Source of the DNA: Robiginitalea myxolifaciens | Lineage (GTDB): Bacteria > Bacteroidota > Bacteroidia > Flavobacteriales > Flavobacteriaceae | Direction of reading: 5' to 3' | Length of the DNA stretch: 64,000 nucleotides | NCBI RefSeq assembly: GCF_900115205.1 | Contig: NZ_FOYQ01000002.1 | Span: 1,116,001 to 1,180,000, forward strand | Shown: positions 35,972 to 45,519 of the stretch, in pieces | Layout of the letters: every line of letters starts with the position of its first letter | Position numbering within the stretch: position 1 is the first letter of the stretch | Notes under the pieces: generated by a model | Seen by the model: only the letters and a program-made list of their open reading frames with translations | What the model was told of the DNA's origin: nothing | The model's database searches: none | Translations under genes and position numbers: made by a program

Positions 35972-36658
35972 TTATTTCCCTAAAACCTGCAGGTACTTAT
36001 CCACATACGTCTCCATTTGCCGGGATTTGTATTGCACGATATACCGCGGGTGATCCAGGGGCACCACTTTTTCGAAAAGGTTCGCCTCCTTAGTGAGTTC
36101 CCTCAGGTACTTCGCATTCTTCTTTCCCAGGGAATAGACCTGTGCGGTCTGCATACCCCATCCTATTTGTTCCTTCAATTTTTCCAGGGCGAAATCCCGA
36201 ACGGCCGCAAACAGCTCCGGACTGTCGTAGTAGTTATAATTCACCCAACGATCGGTTTTCTCCTTGTGAATAATAAAGCCCAGGGGGCAAACGGAATTAA
36301 TGTAGTACTCGCTATAAAAGGCTTCGGGGCCCCCAAAAGCTTCGATCATTCGATAAATAAAAACCGAAGAAGGCTCATGCGTATGGAATTCCGGGCCTGC
36401 CAACCCACAAACCTCCTGCAACCTTTTCGTATCCGTAAAGGGTATTCCCGTTGATCCGGCCCCCAGACGACCCGGGTTTATCCCCAAAATGAGCTTTCTT
36501 GGCCGGGTATCGTTGTAATACTTGCGATAGAAGCCTTCCGAAATCTCCCTGACCGAAGTCGATTCCTGAAAGGGATTCAGTATCCGGATTCCCCTGGGAA
36601 GTTTTCCCGTAAATGCGAGGTTTTGGTTAAATGCAATAATGCGATCGGCAAGAGTCAT
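35972..36658 (-). CDS. SMUG2-type uracil-DNA glycosylase
   Basis: 228 residues, starting MTLADRIIAFNQNLAFTGKL; an upstream ATG 18 codons earlier overlaps the promoter of the divergent gene. The motifs RPRKLILGINPGRLGAGSTG (active-site segment with GINPG) and VVPLDHPRYIVQY near the end mark the SMUG2 family of the uracil-DNA glycosylase superfamily, which removes damaged bases such as uracil from DNA. Intact and of normal length. It is divergent from the GH140 gene across 67 bases. Confidence 0.9.
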   Translation of the reverse strand: MTLADRIIAFNQNLAFTGKLPRGIRILNPFQESTSVREISEGFYRKYYNDTRPRKLILGINPGRLGAGSTGIPFTDTKRLQEVCGLAGPEFHTHEPSSVFIYRMIEAFGGPEAFYSEYYINSVCPLGFIIHKEKTDRWVNYNYYDSPELFAAVRDFALEKLKEQIGWGMQTAQVYSLGKKNAKYLRELTKEANLFEKVVPLDHPRYIVQYKSRQMETYVDKYLQVLGK

Positions 36659-36725
36659 AGCAAGTGAGCAGGTATTGTGTGAAAAGGTTAACTTTAAACA
36701 ACCGCTAACCAAAGCATCGTAAATT

Positions 36726-38108
36726 ATGAAAAAACAGGCTTGGATTTATTTCGTCGTCGCGCTGATCTTCCACCAGATTTCATTCGCACAACTAAAGGTG
36801 AGCGACAACGGGAGATTTCTCAGCCAGGCCGACGGCAGTCCTTTTTTCTGGATGGCAGATACCGCCTGGGAACTTACCCATCGATGCAACCGGGAGGAAA
36901 TTATCATGTATCTAGACAAGCGCAAGGAACAGGGGTTTAACGTGATCCAAACCGTAGCCCTGGCGGAATTGGATGGCCTCAATACCCCGAATAAAGTCGG
37001 TGACAAACCCCTGCTCGATCTGGATCCCGCAAAACCGAATTCCTCCTATTTCGAAATTATTGATTTTCTGCTCAGCGAAGCGGAATCGCGTGGGATATAC
37101 ATTGCCTTACTGCCAACCTGGGGCGATAAGGTGTTTAAAAACTCCTGGGGCGTGGGGCCGGAGGTCTTTACCCCGGAAAATGCAAGAGTATTTGGGGAAT
37201 GGATCGGTAACCGCTACAAGGACCGGCAGAATATTATCTGGGTTATTGGCGGGGATCGGAATCCGCGAGATGAGACCGATGTAAGCGTCTGGAATGCAAT
37301 GGCGGAGGGTATTGTAACGGCCTGTGGGGGCACAGATAAGGCCTTAATGACCTTCCATCCGCAACCCAAGGCCAATGGGGGTTCCTCTACCTGGTTCCAC
37401 CAGGAATCCTGGCTGGATTTTAATATGCACCAAACCGGACATTGCAACACGGAGCCGGTCTATGAGCGGATAACGCACGACTATGCGCTACTTCCGATCA
37501 AACCCGTCCTCGATGGCGAGCCCCTTTACGAAAGACACCCCTTGTGCTTCAACGCCCTGGAAAAAGGCTATAGCACACCCGAGGAGATCCGCCGTATTAT
37601 GTATCAAAATGTGTTTGCAGGTGGATTTGGGCAAACCTATGGTTGTCATGCGGTCTGGCAGATGTACAGTCCGGAAAAAGAACCGATTAATGGCCCGCTC
37701 GGCCCCTGGTATGAATCCCTGGACTTACCGGTAGCCAACCAGGTGAAACATTTAAAAGATTTGATGCTCTCCCGCCCGTTCTATTCGAGAATCCCAACCC
37801 CGGGCCTCTTAGGTAAAACGCCTGCGGATTTGGTCTATGCCCCCATCGCAACGGGAGATCGTGAGGGTAGCTACTATATGGTTTACTTACCCAGAGGAGA
37901 AGCGGTGGTACTGAACAGGGAGTTTCTCAACAGCCCGGATTACACTACATGGTGGTATGATCCCCGATCAGGAGTAGCCATGCCGGGGGAATCAATGGGT
38001 AATACTTCGAATTGGGAACTAAGTCCTCCTTCCTCAGGTACCGGACAGGATTGGGTACTTATACTCGATAAAAAAGATGCCAAGTGGAAGGCTCCAGGCA
38101 AGTTATAG
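36726..38108 (+). CDS. GH140-type glycoside hydrolase (DUF4038)
   Basis: 460 residues with a signal peptide ending FHQISFAQ. Domain of DUF4038/GH140 family, which includes apiosidases that release apiose from rhamnogalacturonan II. Visible signatures: DGSPFFWMADTAWELTHRCN near the N-terminus, the segment IIWVIGGDRNPRDE and KPVLDGEPLYE, each with candidate acidic catalytic residues, and C-terminal PFYSRIPTPG plus WWYDPRSG, typical of the appended collagen-binding-like domain. Substrate in this organism unknown. No polysaccharide locus is seen around it. Confidence 0.9.
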   Translation: MKKQAWIYFVVALIFHQISFAQLKVSDNGRFLSQADGSPFFWMADTAWELTHRCNREEIIMYLDKRKEQGFNVIQTVALAELDGLNTPNKVGDKPLLDLDPAKPNSSYFEIIDFLLSEAESRGIYIALLPTWGDKVFKNSWGVGPEVFTPENARVFGEWIGNRYKDRQNIIWVIGGDRNPRDETDVSVWNAMAEGIVTACGGTDKALMTFHPQPKANGGSSTWFHQESWLDFNMHQTGHCNTEPVYERITHDYALLPIKPVLDGEPLYERHPLCFNALEKGYSTPEEIRRIMYQNVFAGGFGQTYGCHAVWQMYSPEKEPINGPLGPWYESLDLPVANQVKHLKDLMLSRPFYSRIPTPGLLGKTPADLVYAPIATGDREGSYYMVYLPRGEAVVLNREFLNSPDYTTWWYDPRSGVAMPGESMGNTSNWELSPPSSGTGQDWVLILDKKDAKWKAPGKL

Positions 38109-38117
38109 GGCAAACCA

Positions 38118-39830
38118 TCAAACCACCGGACCGAGGTTGTATAAATACTCCCGGGTAAAATACTTCCTCAAAAACTCCCGGGTATTCCCATAAAATAAGC
38201 GATCGGCAACTTGTTCTGCAGACAAACCTGCCATAAGCTCGCTGAGGAGCCGGGCGGGCATTGGTTCCTCTTCGGGTAAGGACAGTATTCTGAAATCCTT
38301 CATATACGGCCGGTCCTGGGTTTGCAGAGCCTCGACTATTTTAGCCCGGAAATCCTGGAGGTCTGCAGCAGTCTCATAAGTGTTGAAAGGATCCACAATT
38401 CCGTCGTTATCGGAGCCCAGGCACACATGGTCCCAAGCCCGCTGCAATTCGGTTTCTGCGGCAGAAGGGTTTTGCTCGCGGATTCTGGAGGCAATTACCC
38501 GGACAACTTGTAAAACATTGGTCAGGAACATCTGGCTGTACAGTCTTTTTGCTTTTTCGGGGTAGGCACGAACTGCTCTAAGTTTGCGTTTGAATTTCTT
38601 ACCCGGCATGCGTCCGTCGTGCATGCAAATACCCATAAGCCCATCGGAATCAAAGGTCTCCCGGATATCTTCATCGGTGAGGTTAATGGCAAACTTGCTG
38701 ACATAGGATCTCTTGTCGGTACTTGAGCTGTTGTTGTTTGAAATTGCAGCATCGAGGTTCGGCAAGGCATTTACTGCACTATGGCTGGAGACGATAGGAA
38801 TGGCATCGCCTTGCTGGCGGCGTTTTCTTATAAAAGCATAAAACTCCTTGCGCAATTCGGCAGCCATATGCTTGGTGTCGATTAGGATCCTCGCCCGATT
38901 GGGTCCTCTTTCCAACAGCAATTCCAGCACTTCACGACCCAGGGCAGAAAAGCCTGCCTTTCTTCCCGGCTGCTGATTGAAAACGCGTTGAAACAATCCT
39001 CCGAAACTTTGGGCATGCCCTCCGAGAAAATTATGGAAATGGTGGGTGAAGGTTGCAAAAAACGGTGGGAATTCGGTTTGGCGCGGATCTTTAACCACAA
39101 GTAAGTTTTGCCGAAAAGAGTCCCGTAAATCGGACTGCGCTGCGTCTGAAAGTTCCTCAAACGAATTTTTTCTGCGCAGATCATCGAGCTTATATTTCCC
39201 AAAGCCATGAACGCCTTCCACGGTAATGATACCCGTCAGGCGCGAGGTATTCAAGGGGTTGGGGAGCTGGGGAAACTCGCGAACGAGTTTGAATTCCGGA
39301 ATGGCTGCCCCACTGCTTTCTAGGGCACCCTTGGGTCTGGGTCCCTGGGCAGCGATCAGGTAATTATACTCCCGGAGGTAATCCTCCATGTAATTCACAT
39401 GTCCCCCATCGGTATGGATCTGATCCAGGAAAGCTCCGGCTTCCTCCGCTGAAATACCGGTAATCAGACGGAGGAGCTTAATGTCAATTTTCTTCTTATA
39501 ACGCCTTTTCAAAAGGAGCTGTAAGGTCCAGCGTAAAAGTGCTGAAGCTCGTTTAAATGGGCGGTCGGGTCTGAGGAACTCGCGTTCAAATGGGTAAATA
39601 CTGCAAAACAACAGGCGATTCCCACCCAAATAACAACTATCGAGGTTGGATTGGGTTTTCAGTGCGAGGTTGGTGGTAGCAAAGCGCAACACCAATTTGC
39701 GGATACTAACCAATCGGAATACGGAATCTACCGTGGGATTCTCTGCATAATCCCAAATGCTCCCGATCTCAGGATTGAGATGCGGTTTGAGGCTGGGATG
39801 GCAGTGCAGGTCTGCAATGGGCTTCTCCAT
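38118..39830 (-). CDS. membrane-dipeptidase-like (M19) metallohydrolase
   Basis: 570 residues, longer than classical M19 dipeptidases, which are about 320-400. It has metal-site signatures of the amidohydrolase fold: ADLHCHPSLKPH (His9, His11), IPIVSSHSAVNALP and VCLGSDNDGIVDPFNTYE. Extra helical segments fill residues about 90-300 (e.g. basic LLKRRYKKKIDIK). No signal peptide. It probably hydrolyses small amide substrates; identity of the substrate is unknown. Convergent with the GH140 gene with a nine-base gap and divergent from the patatin gene. Confidence 0.78.
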   Translation of the reverse strand: MEKPIADLHCHPSLKPHLNPEIGSIWDYAENPTVDSVFRLVSIRKLVLRFATTNLALKTQSNLDSCYLGGNRLLFCSIYPFEREFLRPDRPFKRASALLRWTLQLLLKRRYKKKIDIKLLRLITGISAEEAGAFLDQIHTDGGHVNYMEDYLREYNYLIAAQGPRPKGALESSGAAIPEFKLVREFPQLPNPLNTSRLTGIITVEGVHGFGKYKLDDLRRKNSFEELSDAAQSDLRDSFRQNLLVVKDPRQTEFPPFFATFTHHFHNFLGGHAQSFGGLFQRVFNQQPGRKAGFSALGREVLELLLERGPNRARILIDTKHMAAELRKEFYAFIRKRRQQGDAIPIVSSHSAVNALPNLDAAISNNNSSSTDKRSYVSKFAINLTDEDIRETFDSDGLMGICMHDGRMPGKKFKRKLRAVRAYPEKAKRLYSQMFLTNVLQVVRVIASRIREQNPSAAETELQRAWDHVCLGSDNDGIVDPFNTYETAADLQDFRAKIVEALQTQDRPYMKDFRILSLPEEEPMPARLLSELMAGLSAEQVADRLFYGNTREFLRKYFTREYLYNLGPVV

Positions 39831-39895
39831 GACTGTTCAATGTACGAAATATCCTTCATTTTCATTACATTACATACCACCAACCACCAACTGAT

Positions 39896-42800
39896 ATGAA
39901 CCGTTTTCCTTCCAACGCCCACGCACATAAAATCGGAACGCATCTTTGGACCGTTTGGTTTCTCCTTTCAGCAGCCATGCTCATTTGTTCCGGATGGTTT
40001 TTCATCAATGAACTCCTACCCCATCCCCAGCATAAACTCTTTGACCATTTACCCGATGTGGCCCGTGAAATTGACAAAAATCACAAGCTGGTTCCTTACC
40101 ACTTGTTCTTCTTTGTCGATATCTTTTGGGCCCTGACCACCTTAATCCTCCTGGGGTGGCTTAGTAAGGCCACGAAATTCCTCCCCTATTTCCTCATTGC
40201 TACTTTGGCCTATCTTACCGACCTTACAGAAGGTGTCCTTTATTTAGATAGTCTGGGCGAAGCGGAAAATACGGCTTCTGCCACGCCACAAGGCGATATT
40301 CTTAAATGGCTGGTTCCCATTAAGGAAGGACTCTATGTGATTTGTTTGTTATTTCCCCTGTTTCGGGCCTGGAAGATTTTTCTGCAAGGCTACTTCCGCA
40401 TGTTTCTGGAATTCCTGAGAAGCTCCTGGCTCAGTCTGCTGTTTATAGCACTGATCTATTTCCTGATCAGTAAAATGGATCAGGGTGGGACGCTGATTGT
40501 AGCACTTTTTGAAGATCCTGTGAATTTGTTCCTCCTGTTCTTCCTCCTGACATTCCTCGCTTTGATTATCTCCCATTTTCCGGTTTATGCCCGCATCTGG
40601 ATGATCAATGATCCCAGCAGGGTATTTATGAAGATGGACAAGGCCGGAAGATTTCTTGGATTTGGTACGATCTATTACGGAATTCCCCGCGTGGCTCGGG
40701 AAAATTTTGACAACCAGGAGCTCAAACTACTCCGCAGGAGCCTTGGAATCCTTCTCTACATTGCCATGATTAATATTTTCCTGGAGCTTGGAGCGCGCTA
40801 TTATGAACTTCCGCTGAATCCTACCTCCTGGACCTTTCTGATCTTCCTGGTTAGCCTGCTCATTTATATCCGTGAAGGAAATAAATATGCCCGCTGGAAA
40901 CGGAACCTCTTCCGGGGAATTGCCGTGGAATCGACAATACGGGAAATCGTTGCATACGTGCGGTGGTTCCCCTTCTATTTCGGTTGTTGCCTCCTCGCCG
41001 CCCTGGTTATTTCCGCAATAGCCTGGCTGCGGGGATGGGACTTGCTGAGCCTGGGAGCAGCTTTTGTTTGCCTAATCCTGCATCTTTTCCTGTTTATTCA
41101 TTTTAAGATCAGCCGGGGTTTCCTTAAATACGTTTTCTACTCAGAAGCACTTTACAAGGCCAATAAAGAAATGTACAGCCAGCGCACACTGGATGCTTTC
41201 AAAGCCTATGACCCGGGTGGAAGTTTACGCGGGAACACGCGAATCGGATTCTTTTTCGGACGCCTCAGTGATAACATACGCTATTTAAACCTGATGCGCT
41301 TTAGCGGCATCTTTTCACTGATTTGCCTAATGATTGCAAACTGGGGTGTATCCGGGGCTCAGCTATTTAATCCCATTATTCTGGTGCTGCTGTATATTAT
41401 CCTGTTTTATTCGCTGCTGGTGCTGTTTTTTAAAGACCTCGTTTACTACTATAAATTCCAGGACTTGCAGGCGCCGATGAACTCCCGATGGAAAAAACTA
41501 CACCGTATTGGGATTCCATCTGCTTTGGTCCTTATTGTAGGGTGGATGTTTTTTTCCAGTACGCTGAACAATGACTTACATAAACTCAGGGAGGTCCCGC
41601 GGGGAGCTACGGTTTCCTTTGAAGAGTACGCCTCTCGCTTTGCAACGACGTTTGTGGAGGATGAGACGCGTTCTGTTGAAACCGGTGAAATAGACAGCTT
41701 ATTAAGTCCTGTTCCGAAACGGGCCGAACCGGTTTATTTTATGGCTTCCTATGGTGGTGGATTAAAAGCAAATCTTTGGAACTTGTTGCTCCTCAGACAA
41801 CTGGATAGCAGCACCCAGGGGCAGGTACTCAAAAGAACCGCAGTACTTTCGGGAGTCTCCGGAGGTGCTGTGGGGATCGGTAATTTTACGGCCCTGTTAT
41901 ATAGCCGGCCACAGCAGGAGTCCTTTGAACTTATAATTGATTCTATCGGACGCTCCAACGTACTATCCCATGAGATCGCCTTCCTCCTGGGAAGAGATTG
42001 GATTCAGGAATACTGGCCCAATACCGCATCCTTTGGAAAGGACCGGGCTTTCTACAGTATGCAGGAGCACGCCAAACACACGGGTCTGGAATACAACCAA
42101 AACTCCCTGCATAAGGTTTGGGATTCGGTCAATACCATTCGGGAAGACGCCTTTCCCGCCTTAATTTTTAATACCACAGCCGTTGGGGGTCGCCAGGGTC
42201 TGGTGAGTTCAGTGCCCTTTCCAGAAACAGCTTATTCCGGAGCCGTGGGGATAAGCGAGGCTTTGGAATCTGATGATCCTACCCTCATGGATAGTGCCCT
42301 GACTTACTACGGCGCCGTTTCCACCACGAACCGCTTCCCATTTTTTAGTCCCAGTGCGAAGATCGAGGACGTGGGTAATTTTCTGGACGGCGGATATTAT
42401 GACAATTCCGGTATGCTTGCCGCACTAGGAGTTTATAGCGCTTTGAATCAAGCCTGGTACGGACCCGGGGCCGAAGCCTGTCCAAAGTCCGGGCAAATCA
42501 AGCCGGTATTCGTAAGCATTATCAACTCCCAATCCTATTACGAAAAGTGGAAATTAAAGGAGTTCACTAACGTCGATGTCGTGGGATTGGAAACCGGGGA
42601 ATTGGCTTCGATTTTACAAACTATTGTTTCCCTGGATAAGTTGCCGGATTACGCCCTGGCCCGAGCTGAAGTTTGCGATCCGGAGGCCCTTATTCGATTG
42701 ATGATGCCGCACAAACTCAGTTATGATCGCATGGTTTCCCTGCTACCCCTTCCTCCTGAAAAACCCTTTAAACTCATGGAAGATATCGAAACGCACAATG

Positions 42801-42973
42801 CACTTATCGATTCGGTACTCCGGGCATCCCACCATTATGATTACGAGCGCTGGGGAGTTGTTGAGCCGCCGCTTGCCCGACTTCTGAGCGGACCTGCAGC
42901 CGCATACGAACGCGCCATGGCCGAAGGACATCCTGAAGTACTGAAAGCTCTGGAAGCGCTGCGCAAGCAGTGA
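39896..42973 (+). CDS. large polytopic membrane protein with patatin-like phospholipase domain
   Basis: 1025 residues. About 13 predicted TM helices fill residues 15-560 in several groups (for example LLSAAMLICSGWFFI, FFVDIFWALTTLILLGWL and ILLYIAMINIFLELGA). The C-terminal 450 residues contain a patatin core: VYFMASYGGGLKANLW, the GxSxG nucleophile in LSGVSGGAVG (Ser655) and the catalytic Asp in FLDGGYYDN (Asp831). So it is a Ser-Asp lipid acyl hydrolase fixed to the inner membrane, active side in the cytoplasm. The size and membrane domain are unusual for a patatin. Single gene. Confidence 0.85.
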   Translation: MNRFPSNAHAHKIGTHLWTVWFLLSAAMLICSGWFFINELLPHPQHKLFDHLPDVAREIDKNHKLVPYHLFFFVDIFWALTTLILLGWLSKATKFLPYFLIATLAYLTDLTEGVLYLDSLGEAENTASATPQGDILKWLVPIKEGLYVICLLFPLFRAWKIFLQGYFRMFLEFLRSSWLSLLFIALIYFLISKMDQGGTLIVALFEDPVNLFLLFFLLTFLALIISHFPVYARIWMINDPSRVFMKMDKAGRFLGFGTIYYGIPRVARENFDNQELKLLRRSLGILLYIAMINIFLELGARYYELPLNPTSWTFLIFLVSLLIYIREGNKYARWKRNLFRGIAVESTIREIVAYVRWFPFYFGCCLLAALVISAIAWLRGWDLLSLGAAFVCLILHLFLFIHFKISRGFLKYVFYSEALYKANKEMYSQRTLDAFKAYDPGGSLRGNTRIGFFFGRLSDNIRYLNLMRFSGIFSLICLMIANWGVSGAQLFNPIILVLLYIILFYSLLVLFFKDLVYYYKFQDLQAPMNSRWKKLHRIGIPSALVLIVGWMFFSSTLNNDLHKLREVPRGATVSFEEYASRFATTFVEDETRSVETGEIDSLLSPVPKRAEPVYFMASYGGGLKANLWNLLLLRQLDSSTQGQVLKRTAVLSGVSGGAVGIGNFTALLYSRPQQESFELIIDSIGRSNVLSHEIAFLLGRDWIQEYWPNTASFGKDRAFYSMQEHAKHTGLEYNQNSLHKVWDSVNTIREDAFPALIFNTTAVGGRQGLVSSVPFPETAYSGAVGISEALESDDPTLMDSALTYYGAVSTTNRFPFFSPSAKIEDVGNFLDGGYYDNSGMLAALGVYSALNQAWYGPGAEACPKSGQIKPVFVSIINSQSYYEKWKLKEFTNVDVVGLETGELASILQTIVSLDKLPDYALARAEVCDPEALIRLMMPHKLSYDRMVSLLPLPPEKPFKLMEDIETHNALIDSVLRASHHYDYERWGVVEPPLARLLSGPAAAYERAMAEGHPEVLKALEALRKQ

Positions 42974-43034
42974 TAGCCCGAACTCAAGGTATTATTCCCT
43001 TTTTAGTATCTTAGGAGGAGCTTAGGCTATTGCT

Positions 43035-44195
43035 ATGAAAACCACAATGCTTCGGGTACTTCCGCTGGTCGGATGTTACCTGCTTCTCTCCTGTTCAAAA
43101 GATGAACCCGAAACGGAGCGCCCACCGGCGTCCGTGGTCTTTGAATTAACGGCGCTCGCCGACACCGATTCTGACTTTTTACAATTGGATTTGACAACTG
43201 ATCAGGAGGGCACCCAAATCAGTAACCTGAGTGCCACCCTCATGCCTGCTTTCCTCGCTAATGGAAGCCGGGAATTTACACCGGACCACATTGCTTTCTA
43301 CACCTGGGAAGAACAACTTTCCAGGGTTTATTTGAAGAACCTGCAAACCGGTACCCTGTTTACAGAAATTGACCTGTGTGATTTCAGTACCGAAAACGAC
43401 GTGCCCAAAACCATCCGAAGTGTTTCAGGTAGCACGGAATATGTTGTGTTGACCTATGCGCAATTTCCTCCAGGGGAACCCCCGGAAATCCGATTGCGTA
43501 TTTTCTCGCGAAGTACGGGGAGTTGCCAGGACCTGCTTATAGAAGACGCCGGTCAGGGTGGGGTGTCTGATTTGTTGTTCCAAGAGGATTTATTGGTGGT
43601 CTTCTACCGGTCTGCCCTTAATGATTTGCCGGTCCTGCGCCTGGTAGATTTACCCACAGCCAGCCCAATTACCTCCCTGAATCTTTCGGAGGACTTTCAG
43701 GCTGCCAGCCTGAATGGCGATCGGCTTGTACTCTTTGGGAAAGACAATACGTTTGGAAGTTTTGATATCACTACCCGCAACTTTAGTCCTATCCGGGAGA
43801 TTCCTGATTTTCCCGTCCTTCAACCCGGGCTGTTCAGCACAAAATTCTCCGGGGATCGCGTCCTGATAAACTATATCTACCAACAACCCAGCCTGTTTTT
43901 TGCGCAACCCGCCCTTTACGACCTGCAAGGTGGATTTTTTGAATTGGGAGGAACCGCCTATTTACCCAGGCTTCAAAACGAGATCGAAGCGGAAACCGGA
44001 GATCGTTTCCTGTTTGGTGCCTTCGATGCTGATCCGGATAGCGAAACTATAGCCATCGCATATGTAAAAGGCGATGGCAGCCCCCAGGGAGGGGTTGTCA
44101 TCGCCGATTTTCAGGGGAACCTCAAACAGATTATCCCCACTCCCCTCGTCCCGGAACAACTGCTGATCCGGAACGTGCGACGGGGAGGCAACTAA
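43035..44195 (+). CDS. hypothetical lipoprotein
   Basis: 386 residues with lipobox LLSC (Cys20) and the acidic SKDEPETE stretch that in Bacteroidota commonly favours export to the cell surface. The body is beta-rich with repeating short units (LRIFSRSTGSCQDLLIEDAG, RLVLFGKDNTFGSFDI), suggesting a beta-propeller-like fold, but no family is recognised. It follows the patatin gene by 61 bases on the same strand and may share its transcript. Confidence 0.7.
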   Translation: MKTTMLRVLPLVGCYLLLSCSKDEPETERPPASVVFELTALADTDSDFLQLDLTTDQEGTQISNLSATLMPAFLANGSREFTPDHIAFYTWEEQLSRVYLKNLQTGTLFTEIDLCDFSTENDVPKTIRSVSGSTEYVVLTYAQFPPGEPPEIRLRIFSRSTGSCQDLLIEDAGQGGVSDLLFQEDLLVVFYRSALNDLPVLRLVDLPTASPITSLNLSEDFQAASLNGDRLVLFGKDNTFGSFDITTRNFSPIREIPDFPVLQPGLFSTKFSGDRVLINYIYQQPSLFFAQPALYDLQGGFFELGGTAYLPRLQNEIEAETGDRFLFGAFDADPDSETIAIAYVKGDGSPQGGVVIADFQGNLKQIIPTPLVPEQLLIRNVRRGGN

Positions 44196-44228
44196 CTAAC
44201 TCAGGTAAATCCTTCGCTTTGTTAAATC

Positions 44229-45314
44229 CTAATTACGGGTTACTGTAATTCGGTTGGAAAGTCCGAACAAACCTTCCAAATCGTCCAGGTTCGTGCCAGC
44301 TTCCAAACCGGTTACACCCATCTCATAGGACATGTGGTAGATAAAGCAGACCCCTGTTCCGGCACCATCAAAGTCTACTCCTTCCAGCGCTTCAATCGTT
44401 GGGGGTAATCCGAGGATATTGCGATTTTCATCGGTAATCACGTAAGTCTGTTGGCTACCACTAAGGGTGGTTGCATCCAGGCTTATACCGCTTACCATGT
44501 CCGGTGTCCCGTCGACCATGAACGTAAAGGGTCCCCCGGAAATGGTCCCGGCATTGGGCAGGCGGGTAACTTCGATGCGATTAGAGAGTCCGAAGAAGCC
44601 CTGCAAATCGTCCAGGTTATTTCCACCTTCCAGACCCATCAGGTCGCTCTCATAGGAAATATGATAGATAAAGCAGACTCCGGTTCCGGCACCATCAAAG
44701 TTTACCCCCTCCAGCGCTTCGATGGTAGGAGGAAGACCGAGAATATTGCGCTCATCGTCGGTGACCACAAAGGACTGCTCGCTTCCGCTCAGGGTAGTTG
44801 CATCCAGCATAATACCACTTACAAAATCGTCCATCCCGTCGACAGAAAACTCGAATGGCCCGCCGGAGATTTCACCTCCGCTGGGGAGCCGGAGAACTTC
44901 TATACTGTTGGAAAGATCAAAAGAACCCTGGAGTGTATTGGCATTTCCTCCCATTTCCAATCCGGTAAGTCCATCTTCGTATCTCAGGTACCAGATCAGA
45001 CAAAGTCCAACGCCAGCCCCATCAAAATCAACTCCTTCCAGGGCAGCCATGTCGGGTGGAAGTCCAAGGATGCCACCAGTGTCATCGGTAATTACAAAAG
45101 TTCTGTTTGTTCCTGCCGCCTGTGATCCGTCAAGATTAATTCCGGATACCATATCCGGGGTTCCGTCTACAGTAAATTCAAAAGGACCACCACTCAAGGT
45201 CCCGGCAACGGGCACAATGGTTTCCATCATCGGCTCTTCATCGTCATCGCTTTCGCATGACACAAATACCAGGCCTAATAGCGCAAATAAATAATACAGT
45301 TTTAAGGTTTTCAT
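44229..45314 (-). CDS. lipoprotein with three tandem 109-residue repeats
   Basis: 361 residues with lipobox FVSC (Cys20) followed by an acidic stretch. Three repeats of the same unit follow: SGGPFxFxVDG, VSGIxLD, VITDxxxxILGLPP, LEGVxFDGAG and LxxLxGxFxLSN. The unit is known in flavobacterial secreted and lipoproteins, function unknown. Repeats two and three are closest to each other, pointing to recent duplication. The protein is probably on the cell surface. Its promoter region is shared with the divergent OmpR-family regulator. Confidence 0.82.
   Translation of the reverse strand: MKTLKLYYLFALLGLVFVSCESDDDEEPMMETIVPVAGTLSGGPFEFTVDGTPDMVSGINLDGSQAAGTNRTFVITDDTGGILGLPPDMAALEGVDFDGAGVGLCLIWYLRYEDGLTGLEMGGNANTLQGSFDLSNSIEVLRLPSGGEISGGPFEFSVDGMDDFVSGIMLDATTLSGSEQSFVVTDDERNILGLPPTIEALEGVNFDGAGTGVCFIYHISYESDLMGLEGGNNLDDLQGFFGLSNRIEVTRLPNAGTISGGPFTFMVDGTPDMVSGISLDATTLSGSQQTYVITDENRNILGLPPTIEALEGVDFDGAGTGVCFIYHMSYEMGVTGLEAGTNLDDLEGLFGLSNRITVTRN
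44232..45195 (-). repeat. three tandem coding repeats of 327 bases
   Basis: Period 327 bases (109 codons), measured at GGxCCxCC marker sites near 44530, 44857 and 45184. The coding frame is kept across all copies. Confidence 0.75.
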
Positions 45315-45519
45315 CGGTTTAAATTTTAGCTATGATTTTTGACTGAAGCAAATTTCCCGATCGCGCATCCCCAAATGATCACAGAAGTATAAAATTTTAT
45401 AACTTACTGATTATAAGAGTTTTGTAAATTATTCCGCAGGCTCCTGAAATCTTTGACCCTTTTTCACGTCTTATCTATGTGAACTTTCCGTGATACTATT
45501 GCCGTTAATTCGCCCTGAA

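Noticed and set aside
35876-35983. 35-codon ATG frame MIRIDPAEVYDW...
   Set aside because: Runs into the SMUG2 gene and has no similarity or ribosome signal that I can see.
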